From NCBI RefSeq assembly GCF_009711165.2, contig NZ_WMID02000049.1:1-28037 (forward strand): a DNA stretch of 28,037 nt, in the 5' to 3' direction. The position numbers and the translations under genes were made by a program. Source of the stretch: Flavobacterium sp. MC2016-06 (GTDB taxonomy: Bacteria > Bacteroidota > Bacteroidia > Flavobacteriales > Flavobacteriaceae). Position 1 is the first letter of the stretch; every line of letters starts with the position of its first letter. Positions 17,062 to 24,639 of the stretch are shown one piece after another. The notes below the pieces were generated by a model. That model searched no databases. It was not told the origin of the DNA and saw only the letters and a list, made by a program, of their open reading frames with translations.

Positions 17062-17152
17062 TTTTAAAAAATTTTATAGTTATATTAATTGTATTATTCA
17101 GTTTTGTGCAAGCCGAATTTGTAGTTTGAAATAATGGTGTTCTGAAATTATT

Positions 17153-18502
17153 TTATAAAATTAAAGTCAAAGTACTGGCTGTAAATAGAATGTCTTTTCC
17201 ATTACTAACATCCTTAATAAAACTTCCACTGTTAAACCATGTGCCTTCCAAAGTGAAATTCAAGTATTTATTAAAAGTATATTCAAATAAAGCTCCTAAT
17301 TGATTTCCTATTTTTTTTGATGTCGAATTTGAGCTTTCAAATAATACTGCCCCATTTGGTTGATATATGGCATCATTCTTAGAAGCTCTCCAAAAAATAT
17401 CATAATCCAAATAAAAGTTCAATTTTTGTGTTAACTGAAATTCCAGAAAAGGATGCATGTCAATCAAGTTTGAAGGTCCAATTAAAGCAGCTAAACCAAA
17501 GTATGCCCCTCGTGGAAAAAGAGGATTAAATGTTTCTATAGAACCATCATTTTGAATTTTATCACCTGAAATATATTCTGTTTTAAAACCTATTTTCTGA
17601 ATTCTTTTATTGATCAAATAATTAAAAGAATTATTGATTGAAAATGTCCAGGCTTTAATGCTTTTTGTATCAAATTTTCCAAATTGATATGCCCCTTCTA
17701 TATCATAATTCCAATTAGAATAAGCTCCCCAAATTCTTGAACCTACTGTATTTCTATTTTCTTGTCCTGAAAAGGTATTGTATGTGCTCACTGATTTCTG
17801 GAGGTTAATAAAATAGGCTTCTATATTGTTTAAATATTTGATTCCTTTTATGCTTGTATACAGTCCAAAAAGTTTGTCGTTTGAGTCAATCTTATCATTA
17901 AAACTTCCAAACCTGTTTTTAACATGATAGCCATAAAAAGCATCTACTGCTAAATTGTTTCTTTGATACATAATTTTTGCAGCATCAAATGCCTGCCTGC
18001 TGTTTGGTCCTTCCCGAACTGAAATCAATCTTTGCGATCCATAATATAATTCTTGTCTTCCAATCCTAAAATTTAAATTCCTTACTCTTAAGTCAAAAAA
18101 TAACTGATGCAGCTCTAAAGGATTTTCCTCTAGAGGATTAGGATCTAATCGGCTGATCGAAGTACTGCTTTGTAATTGACTAAATAAACGAAATGAACGC
18201 CCTATTTTTAAATCACCATAAAAAAGTGCCCTGTTAAGTATAAAACCATCATCATCTCTATTCGCTTCGTCCCAATTTTCATTTTTAAAATACTGGTATT
18301 GAATCCTGTTTTCAGCTCCAAAAAAAAGAAATATCTTAGGCTTTTCAGCTATAGATATTTGTTTGATTTTGTAATAAAAATTTTGATTTGTACTATCAAT
18401 TGAAATAACATCATTATACCTTAAAAATCTGAATTCATTTATTTGTTGTGAATAAACAGCTGAAGTAAATACAACTATAAAAATTAGGTAATATTTTTTC
18501 AT
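17153..18502 (-). CDS. Alginate-export-family outer-membrane porin
   Basis: The 449-residue protein has a signal peptide (MKKYYLIFIVVFTSAVYS) and then a beta-barrel pattern of alternating aromatic and polar residues throughout. It resembles the alginate-export (AlgE-like) family: LFFGAENRIQYQY, the middle region LHQLFFDLRVRNLNFRIGRQELYYGSQRL and RxGPNxRQAFDA. Members form 18-stranded outer-membrane channels for anionic or other small solutes; in flavobacteria most have no link to alginate. The substrate is unknown. It starts 18 bp after the stop of a wrecked SCO1 gene and precedes an exported esterase. Confidence 0.8.
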   Translation of the reverse strand: MKKYYLIFIVVFTSAVYSQQINEFRFLRYNDVISIDSTNQNFYYKIKQISIAEKPKIFLFFGAENRIQYQYFKNENWDEANRDDDGFILNRALFYGDLKIGRSFRLFSQLQSSTSISRLDPNPLEENPLELHQLFFDLRVRNLNFRIGRQELYYGSQRLISVREGPNSRQAFDAAKIMYQRNNLAVDAFYGYHVKNRFGSFNDKIDSNDKLFGLYTSIKGIKYLNNIEAYFINLQKSVSTYNTFSGQENRNTVGSRIWGAYSNWNYDIEGAYQFGKFDTKSIKAWTFSINNSFNYLINKRIQKIGFKTEYISGDKIQNDGSIETFNPLFPRGAYFGLAALIGPSNLIDMHPFLEFQLTQKLNFYLDYDIFWRASKNDAIYQPNGAVLFESSNSTSKKIGNQLGALFEYTFNKYLNFTLEGTWFNSGSFIKDVSNGKDILFTASTLTLIL

Positions 18503-18519
18503 CTGTTTAAAAATTATTT

Positions 18520-18941
18520 TTATTCGACCTCTTTTATAAGCTTATTAATATCCAGAATCAGTCGTTTGGTATCTTTTACACTTAAACCATCATAATATCC
18601 TCTAATTCTCCTTTTACCATCAACTAATACAAATGTGCCATCATGGATTATGTTTCTTTGATTAACATTACCGTCATCAAATGCCAGTACTTTATAATCT
18701 TTAGAAAGTTTAAAAACGACATCAGTTTCTCCAGTTAAGAATGTCCATTTATTATTATTTATTTATAATTTTCCGAATATCGCTTTAACCTTTCAGGGCT
18801 ATCATTTTTATAATCTATACTGTACTAAACAATAGCGACTTCATCTATTTTGTCAAAGAAATCAACAATCTGTATTTTATTTAGATTAACTGATGTTTCA
18901 ATCTGTTTCTTGACATGCAATAAATTGTCTTGATGACAGAA
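18520..18941 (-). pseudogene. SCO1/SenC copper-chaperone pseudogene
   Basis: The minus strand encodes a recognisable C-terminal two thirds of a SCO1/SenC thioredoxin-like protein in broken frames: CHQDNLLHVKKQIE and VDFFDKIDEVAIV, a TAG stop (18825-18827), YSIDYKNDSPERLKRYSENY, a one-base deletion in an A/T run near 18760, then WTFLTGETD, the conserved IIHDGTFVLVDG and RIRGYYDGL before a TAA at 18520. The N-terminal membrane anchor and the first Cys of CxxxC are missing; the reading starts just after the Dps stop. SCO proteins deliver copper to cytochrome oxidase or reduce thiols in the periplasm. Two independent lesions and a truncation make a working product very unlikely. Confidence 0.87.
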
Positions 18942-18943
18942 GG

Positions 18944-19420
18944 TTAACTATTTATGAATGCGGAATACATCCACACCATTTTTTCCTGCTCCCGAATGTA
19001 ATCACTCATCAAACTATTGGTACCGGTATCATCTATTGCATCAGATAAGTCCAGAATTACTCTTTGCTTGGCTAAAAGTATTGCCAGTGACTCTACAACT
19101 TTAGTAACAGAATGCTGTCCATTAATTACCTCATTTGTTTCTAAAATTGATGCCGTTTTAAAATATTCACTAAAATTGTGGTTTGGTTTGAATCCTAACG
19201 TTAGTATTCTTTCCGCAACCTCATCAATTTTTAAAAAGAGATTATTATATAAGTCTTCAAATTTTTGATGCAATACGAAGAAATCATCACCTTTAATATT
19301 CCAATGATATCCTCTTGCATTTTGATAAAATATCGAATAATTAGAAAGCAGGTCATTCAATTGATATGCTAACTCTTTACTTTTTACAGTATTTAATCCT
19401 ATGGCATTTAAATCGTTCAT
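18944..19420 (-). CDS. dps: Dps family ferritin-like DNA-protection protein
   Basis: The 158-residue protein has the Dps ferroxidase set in the usual order: His39 (ARGYHWN), His51 (HQKFEDLY), Asp66 and Glu70 (LKIDEVAERI). Dps dodecamers oxidise iron with hydrogen peroxide and store it, protecting DNA. The length is typical; the N-terminus is short and not strongly basic, so DNA binding is uncertain. It sits in a minus-strand run with two small proteins upstream and the SCO1 remnant 2 bp downstream, placing a peroxide-defence protein under promoter module 4. Confidence 0.95.
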   Translation of the reverse strand: MNDLNAIGLNTVKSKELAYQLNDLLSNYSIFYQNARGYHWNIKGDDFFVLHQKFEDLYNNLFLKIDEVAERILTLGFKPNHNFSEYFKTASILETNEVINGQHSVTKVVESLAILLAKQRVILDLSDAIDDTGTNSLMSDYIREQEKMVWMYSAFINS

Positions 19421-19454
19421 TTTTTTTATTTTTAAAATGTTATCAATAAGAATA

Positions 19455-19868
19455 TTATATATCTAATATACTTGAGTCAATTATAAAACGCTTCCAATTT
19501 AAAAATGGCATGGCGTATGATTTTAAAGTTTTATAAATCAAAAACGAAGAGCTGACTTGAGTTTTTCTTCTTTTAATTTTCTGTACTTCTCTAACTGTTT
19601 CTCCTATTAAAAATGTGCCTCCAGAAAAAAAGTCGTTTTCTATGCCTGATGAATCCTCAATTTCGCGATCCAGTCGTATAACATATTTACCCTCTGCTGT
19701 GATGTGTAACTTATAGTCGTAATTTTCAATAACTTTTCTAAAAACAGTATGGTTTGTTATAATAGGATTTGATAAAACTCCTGTTTCTGTGTTATTGTTT
19801 AAAGCGATACTTCGAAAATATCTCTTGATTTTATTTTCGGAATGCAATCTTTTTATTGTTGTATCCAT
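19455..19868 (-). CDS. Small protein of unknown function
   Basis: I do not recognise this 137-residue protein. It is basic at the N-terminus (KRLHSENKIKRYFR), has a mixed middle region with a short beta-rich stretch (YKLHITAEGKYVIRLDREIE) and a second basic patch KIKRRKTQ near residue 97. There is no signal peptide or membrane segment. Codon use and base content match its neighbours. It lies between the PRPP-synthetase-like gene (57 bp gap) and dps (34 bp gap), so it is probably co-transcribed with dps under module 4. Confidence 0.65.
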   Translation of the reverse strand: MDTTIKRLHSENKIKRYFRSIALNNNTETGVLSNPIITNHTVFRKVIENYDYKLHITAEGKYVIRLDREIEDSSGIENDFFSGGTFLIGETVREVQKIKRRKTQVSSSFLIYKTLKSYAMPFLNWKRFIIDSSILDI

Positions 19869-19925
19869 ATTTATAAATTTTTATTTTTTAAATTCACTTT
19901 TTATTATTTCACTTAGATATTCTAT

Positions 19926-20225
19926 TTATCTCATCTTCAGCCTTTGAATCATTGCTGCATTCAAATTATCACTGTAAGCTCCATAAGCATCTACCAATAA
20001 TCCTTTTATACCATATTCAGTACTTATTGCGTATAGTATTGACGAATCATCCGGATTAGAATCACCTTCAAAACGATAAAATGCATCCACATTGAATTCG
20101 GTAGAATCAAATGTTCTATTTAACTTTTTACAGTCTAATGTTGAGTTACTAAGATTAAAATCAAAAGTATATCCCTCTGCTTGTTTTACAGTTATCGCCT
20201 CTGTTAGTGTATCGTAATTTGTCAT
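19926..20225 (-). CDS. Small 'phosphoribosylpyrophosphate synthetase'-like protein
   Basis: The 99-residue protein from the ATG at 20225 (MTNYDTLTEAI) belongs to a small, widespread Bacteroidota family. Its members carry EFxVDxFYRFEGDSNPDDSSILYAIS and GIKGLLVDAYGxY, and are often labelled PRPP synthetase although they are far too short for that enzyme and lack its active site. The real function is unknown. An upstream in-frame ATG at 20327 would run across the predicted -7 box at 20309, so the shorter start is preferred. It is the first gene after module 4. Confidence 0.82.
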   Translation of the reverse strand: MTNYDTLTEAITVKQAEGYTFDFNLSNSTLDCKKLNRTFDSTEFNVDAFYRFEGDSNPDDSSILYAISTEYGIKGLLVDAYGAYSDNLNAAMIQRLKMR

Positions 20226-20308
20226 TTTCTTAAGTTTTATAATTCTATGTTTTATAATTTTAAAATTGATGTAAAAATCATAATCAATAGAATTGGTTTT
20301 CGTTAGAG

Positions 20309-20384
20309 CAAAACTAATTCTAAACACAACTGGAGTTTCTATAGAAAAGTTATCAAAAATTATAAATATTAAAGATTTAGGGTA
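20309..20384 (-). promoter_or_regulatory. Shared promoter/operator module 4 (Dps operon)
   Basis: The element at 20384-20350 (AAATCTTT, six bases, TATAATTTTTGATAA) is followed after exactly 33 bp by TAGTTTTG (20316-20309). The spacer heptamer is ATAGAAA instead of ACAGAAA, at the same position. The expected start site is about 75 bp upstream of the ATG at 20225. Confidence 0.72.
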
Positions 20385-20599
20385 TTATTATAGATTTATT
20401 AAAACATCACTTAATCCGAACCTACCGTATCTTTCACAATAACAAACAATTACATAAGTATTAAGACATTAAACTGCAGTTTGACAAAACCCTTTAAGCA
20501 TTCCTATGTAAGGTCTAAAATGGAAGAGTCAATTCATTAGATAGAAAATTCTTCTCACTCCATCTCCTTTGTTTAGTACTACTTTGATGAGAGAGGCAA

Positions 20600-20731
20600 T
20601 CTGAAAGAAGACGTGCAATTCTTAAAAAATTAGGCGCAAATGTTACCAAAAAGATCTATCAAAACATAGGACATACTATAAGTCAGGAAGAAATAGATTT
20701 AGCTAATGAACTTATTTTTACAAAAAAATGA
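20600..20731 (+). pseudogene. C-terminal tail of a carboxylesterase/phospholipase-type hydrolase
   Basis: The plus strand reads RRRAILKKLGANVTKKIYQN, then IGHTISQEEIDLANELIF before a stop at 20731. This is the C-terminal end of a phospholipase/carboxylesterase-family alpha/beta hydrolase (the group that includes Bacillus MhqD), with the catalytic His in GHTI. The frame is closed by a TGA just upstream, and no Ser-nucleophile region can be found in the preceding 250 bp. Only the tail, and its terminator at 20760, survive. Confidence 0.72.
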
Positions 20732-20759
20732 TACGGATAACCTGAATCTAGAACTATAT

Positions 20760-20801
20760 AAATGGTAAAAGTCATTGTGAAGACTTTTATCATTTATTTT
20801 T
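20760..20801 (+). terminator. Terminator after the esterase remnant
   Basis: Arms AAATGGTAAAAGTC (20760-20773) and GACTTTTATCATTT (20782-20795) pair at 13 of 14 positions around an 8-base loop and are followed by ATTTTTT. It sits 29 bp after the remnant's stop codon, consistent with a former full-length plus-strand gene. The rest of the gap 20385-21109 has no further gene that I can support. Confidence 0.8.
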
Positions 20802-20980
20802 TAGTTTCTAAAAATAAAGTAATAATGAAAAAGTAAATTTTTCTTCTTTCAAACACAATATTGCTAAAAAAAAGGCAGTCTTTGTAACAAATCAAATACA
20901 CTAGGATTGTACACAAATCAATTAATATTAGCCACAAAATAAAGTACATAAATTTTTGTGACAAGGAAAAAGCGACATAA

Positions 20981-21055
20981 AAGTTAAAATCTTTAAATAT
21001 TATAATTTTTAGTCCGGATTTATAACTTATATAATTGCTTTTTTATGCAATTTTG
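20981..21055 (+). promoter_or_regulatory. Mirrored, weaker copy of the shared module (AraC at 21110)
   Basis: On the plus strand, 20981-21015 (AAATCTTT, six bases, TATAATTTTTAGTCC) matches the AT-rich element of modules 1-5, now facing the AraC gene at 21110. The box below it is CAATTTTG (21048-21055), one base off TAnnTTTG and one base closer than in the other modules, and the spacer heptamer is not clear. It could be an autoregulatory site for this AraC protein. Confidence 0.5.
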
Positions 21056-21109
21056 AAAAATCAAATCTACACACACATAAGCCACATTACTAAATATAAG
21101 TAATTTAAG

Positions 21110-22090
21110 ATGAAACCAGTATTAACCAATTTAAGTAAAATTACTGATTGTCTGGCTTTTATGAATCTACCAATTTTCACTTATAATAGTGAAGATTTTA
21201 GTTTTATAAAATTACATGAAATTGGGATAAAATTACCTTTCCAATCTCCAACCTTTAGGCCTGACTTTTATAACTTATTCATCATAATTGACGGATGTGG
21301 TACTCATTTTATTGGGAGTAAAGAATTTGAATTTAGTTCTAACCAAATCATAATTTCACGACCTGAATCATTTTCATCTGGTTATTGGACAAAAATTCAA
21401 AATGTGTACAATATCAGTTTTCGGAAATCTTTTCTCTTACAATATTTTCCTGCGAGTATTGAAACTGTTCTGGAGTTAGGTGGCGAAAATGGATTTTCCT
21501 GCGATCTGACTGAGCAAAGAATGAAATCTTTTGAACAGACTTGCCTTGAGATCTACGATTTAGCGATTTCAACAATGGCATATAAAGATGAACTTATTGC
21601 AAACCTTATTCTTAATCTTTTGTTTTCAATACAATTACATCAGAAAAGCGATTCAAAATTGAAATTAGAAAACGAAAAACACACCACTATAGTTAGCGCA
21701 TTTCGTCAAAATATGGAAAATAACTTTACCCAACTTATTCGGGGGCAGGACACTTCGTTAATGCGAACGAAAGAACATTCCAAATTATTAAATATCAACG
21801 AAAATTATCTTTCAAAAGTAATAAGCAATTGTACAGGAAAGACAATAAATGAATGGATTAATGAGAAACTTATTGATGAAATTAAATACCTACTGAAACA
21901 TTCAGATAAATCAATGAAAGAGATTGCTGAATTATTCGCTTTTAATGATCTAAATTATTTTTGCAGCTATTTTAAATCGCAAACTTTAAATGCCCCTAGC
22001 GCTTTGAGGAAAGATTTTAACAACACTGAAAAAAATCAGACTGTTCTCAATAATCCTCAATTTACAAAACATCAGGCATTCAGTAAATAA
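21110..22090 (+). CDS. AraC-family transcriptional regulator (type A)
   Basis: The 326-residue protein is a paralogue of the type-A regulator at 5324: both have a sensor half with PFxSPTFRxDxY, an FRQNMENNF linker segment and the C-terminal HTH (about 219-300) with NEWINEKLIDEIKYLLKHSD. Cys131 and Cys145 match the Cys pair of the paralogues. A 20-residue tail beyond the AraC domain is extra. The type-B AraC gene follows after 33 bp, probably in one transcript. The AT-rich operator-like element at 20981-21015 lies upstream. Confidence 0.94.
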   Translation: MKPVLTNLSKITDCLAFMNLPIFTYNSEDFSFIKLHEIGIKLPFQSPTFRPDFYNLFIIIDGCGTHFIGSKEFEFSSNQIIISRPESFSSGYWTKIQNVYNISFRKSFLLQYFPASIETVLELGGENGFSCDLTEQRMKSFEQTCLEIYDLAISTMAYKDELIANLILNLLFSIQLHQKSDSKLKLENEKHTTIVSAFRQNMENNFTQLIRGQDTSLMRTKEHSKLLNINENYLSKVISNCTGKTINEWINEKLIDEIKYLLKHSDKSMKEIAELFAFNDLNYFCSYFKSQTLNAPSALRKDFNNTEKNQTVLNNPQFTKHQAFSK

Positions 22091-22123
22091 TAAAAGGAAA
22101 TTGTACAAGTAAATCTTTGGAAA

Positions 22124-23089
22124 ATGGAAAACAGTAAAAATATTAAATTCACAGATTTCTTTGATACCGTTAAAATAATGGGGCAGGATTTGTCATACGT
22201 AGATTTAGACCGCGTGGATATGTCTCATGGACATTTAGGAGATGCTGAATTCTCCTTTGTTAATTCCAAAGTGCTTCATCCAGATGATCAGCTTCCCTTT
22301 GTAACACCTCCATTTTTTACCACATTTTTTTCGATAGGCTTTGTTCTGGATGCGTACGGAAAAATTATAGTTGATAAGCTGCCTTTCAATATTAAACCAG
22401 GAATGCTGTTTGTCAACAAACCCGGCGAACTTCAGCAGTTAACTTGGGATGTTATGAATGAGTCTTACGGCATACTTTTTACTGAAAATTTTATCTCGAA
22501 ATATGCCGGTATATCTATTTATAAAACATTTCCGTTTTTGCTTTTTGAAAGACAAATTCCATTAAAAACCTCCGAAGTATTTCAGCAAGAACTAAAAAAA
22601 ATTGTTTTGCTAATTGTTGATGAGCTTATAAATGATTCACCTTTGAAAAATCAAATTTGCGCAAATCTATTGACCCGGTTTTTGCTGAAAATAAAGCAAG
22701 AATATTGGGAAGGTTACATGATTCATAATCCAGAAACGAAAAATCGGGATATAGTAACCGATTTTTTTCAAAATCTTGAATACCATTATGACCAATTATT
22801 AGAAGGCAAAGTACAAAGAACACTCTACATAAAAGATTATGCTGAAATGCAGCAACTTCATGAAAATTATCTCTCTAGTATTTTAAAGAAAAAAACAGGG
22901 AAAACAGGCGGACAACTTATAGCAGAAAAAACTCTGAGCGCAGCAAAAATTCTTATTGCAGACCCTCGATTATCATTAAAAGAAATTGCATATATGCTTG
23001 GATTCTCCTATTTGTCTTATTTTAGCATTTTTTTCAAAAAACACACTGGTCTATCCCCAATTAATTACCGCAAAAAAAATCTGGATTAA
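22124..23089 (+). CDS. AraC-family transcriptional regulator (type B)
   Basis: The 321-residue regulator is closely related to the type-B protein at 6414, sharing KYAGISIYKTFPFLLFER, KDYAEMQQLHENYLSS and YMLGFSYLSYFSIFFKKHTG. An insertion of about ten residues near 25-35 (YVDLDRVDMS) distinguishes it. The conserved QICANLLTR segment holds Cys179. It is probably co-transcribed with the type-A gene 33 bp upstream, reproducing the A-B order at 5324-7346. It converges with the AraC gene at 23115, only 25 bp apart. Confidence 0.94.
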   Translation: MENSKNIKFTDFFDTVKIMGQDLSYVDLDRVDMSHGHLGDAEFSFVNSKVLHPDDQLPFVTPPFFTTFFSIGFVLDAYGKIIVDKLPFNIKPGMLFVNKPGELQQLTWDVMNESYGILFTENFISKYAGISIYKTFPFLLFERQIPLKTSEVFQQELKKIVLLIVDELINDSPLKNQICANLLTRFLLKIKQEYWEGYMIHNPETKNRDIVTDFFQNLEYHYDQLLEGKVQRTLYIKDYAEMQQLHENYLSSILKKKTGKTGGQLIAEKTLSAAKILIADPRLSLKEIAYMLGFSYLSYFSIFFKKHTGLSPINYRKKNLD

Positions 23090-23114
23090 AAATGATATTC
23101 TAAAGCTTCTGAAA

Positions 23115-24092
23115 TTACCAGGTTGGTCTTATGTTTACAACGTCCCCGCGATAAACATGAGTACGATCAGAATCTGACTCATTAAAATTATTTCTTACTG
23201 AAGCTGCACTATTTTTTGCATGTCTTTTAAAAAAGCTATAAAAATACTTCATGTCATTAAAACCTAACATGAGTGCAATTTCGCTCATAGGTTTATCTGT
23301 GTTTTTTAACAAATAGGTTATTTCCTCGATCAATTTTGTATTAATCCATTGATTAATAGTTTTACCTGTAGTTTTACTTATTAGTTTGGAAAGATAAGTT
23401 TCATTAAGGTTTAACATCTCTGCATGTTCTTTCGTTCGAAAGACTGAAGAAGTTTCTCCAGTCAACAGCAAGTTGAAATTCTCATCTATATTTCTGTGAA
23501 AGGTTTTAATTATAAAAGTATGTTTTTCATCCTGATTTTCCATTACAACTTTACTTCTGTCTTCCTGCAATAGTAATAACAGATTAGTTATAAGGTTTGA
23601 AATCATTTCATATTTATATTTTGAATTAGAAACGGCTTCATTATAAATAGATTCACAAATTTCCTCATAACGATTAAGATCTGTTTGATTAAAACAATAA
23701 AGTAATCCATTGCGATCCTCCGTTATCGGAAAATCATCAAGTGCCGCAGACAAGTATTTAGCAAAGAAGTTTCGGTTAAAACAAATGTGATATCCAACAG
23801 GTGATTCAATCCAACCGCTGGAAAAATATATATCAGGCTTGGTCACGTGAATATTATTAGGCTGAAGTTTAAAAACCTCATCACCAATAACAAAATTAGC
23901 GATTCCTTGTCTTACAGTAGTAAAAGTATAATAATCGGGACGAAATGTTGGTGTTAAATAAGGCATTTCCAAACCTAAATCCTGAAGCCTTATGATTGCA
24001 AAATCATCGCTGTCAATATAAGTAAAAACAGGCAAATTCATAAAAGCCAATATTTCTTTAAACTTTTTTAAAGGGGATAGTTCCGGTTTCAT
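23115..24092 (-). CDS. AraC-family transcriptional regulator (type A, minus strand)
   Basis: A 325-residue type-A regulator, more distant from the other two: MKPELSPLKKFKEILAFMNLP and PTFRPDYYTF in the sensor half, and the AraC domain at about 220-303 with MLGFNDMKYFYSFFKRH. Cys133 and Cys146 correspond to the pair in the paralogues. The last residues before the stop (HVYRGDVVNIRPTW) are unrelated to the others. It faces away from the esterase operon at 24640 and could regulate it. Confidence 0.93.
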   Translation of the reverse strand: MKPELSPLKKFKEILAFMNLPVFTYIDSDDFAIIRLQDLGLEMPYLTPTFRPDYYTFTTVRQGIANFVIGDEVFKLQPNNIHVTKPDIYFSSGWIESPVGYHICFNRNFFAKYLSAALDDFPITEDRNGLLYCFNQTDLNRYEEICESIYNEAVSNSKYKYEMISNLITNLLLLLQEDRSKVVMENQDEKHTFIIKTFHRNIDENFNLLLTGETSSVFRTKEHAEMLNLNETYLSKLISKTTGKTINQWINTKLIEEITYLLKNTDKPMSEIALMLGFNDMKYFYSFFKRHAKNSAASVRNNFNESDSDRTHVYRGDVVNIRPTW

Positions 24093-24135
24093 TTCAGATG
24101 ACTTAAATTCTTAATTACTGCATTTGTTAGTCAAA

Positions 24136-24143
24136 CAAATTTA
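24136..24143 (-). promoter_or_regulatory. -7 box for the minus-strand AraC gene
   Basis: TAAATTTG on the minus strand fits the Bacteroidota TAnnTTTG box, 44 bp upstream of the ATG at 24092. No copy of the 35-bp element is found at the usual distance, so this gene is not an obvious member of the shared-promoter group. Confidence 0.45.
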
Positions 24144-24639
24144 GTAAAATATAGATACAATTATTAAAATTACATGTAATCCAAGTGTGAAACACTATTT
24201 CAATAACAAATCAAAAAGTTCAATGGCGGTGATACCTTTTTGCTACAAAAACTTAAGTGACGAGACCCAAAGCATTCTGCCATTACATCTGAAAAAAAAT
24301 AAATTTCAATTTCTAAAATCATCACCAAATTTTGATTTGAATTATCTTCAAATTATATTATAAATTATATAGAGCAAAACTTAACTTTTGTAATTAAATT
24401 TAACTTTGAATATTGTAAGCTTACTGGTTTTCCATCTTTTATTGTTTGTATTTTTAAAATTTTATCACTTAAAAAATAATGTATCATTAGTTACATTAAC
24501 AATTATTTTTATTACGGCCTTGTATTTCTTTAACAGATACTTTTGAATTCTCAGATGGTTTAAATAAAAAGGCGGGGTCAAAAAAAGTATCTGATATTCT
24601 AAATCAATTCATTTTTTCAGCCCCTTGTATCTTAAATAA
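24144..24639. other. Gene-free AT-rich stretch
   Basis: Apart from the AraC promoter region, this roughly 500-bp stretch holds no gene that I can support. A plus-strand reading of 46 codons (24223-24363) is AT-rich, has no convincing start signal and resembles nothing I know. Inverted copies of CAGATACTTTT lie at 24534-24544 and 24583-24593. A GGGG...CCCC pair around 24575-24625 could form a weak terminator for the minus-strand operon ending at 24640. Confidence 0.5.

Noticed and set aside
20226..20327. Upstream ATG for the PRPP-synthetase-like gene
   Set aside because: It would run through the predicted -7 box at 20309, and the added residues are not part of the family pattern.
24223..24363. 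Small plus-strand reading frame in the gap before 24640
   Set aside because: There is no credible ribosome site and no recognisable motif, and the frame is open upstream of the ATG; it looks like chance in AT-rich DNA.
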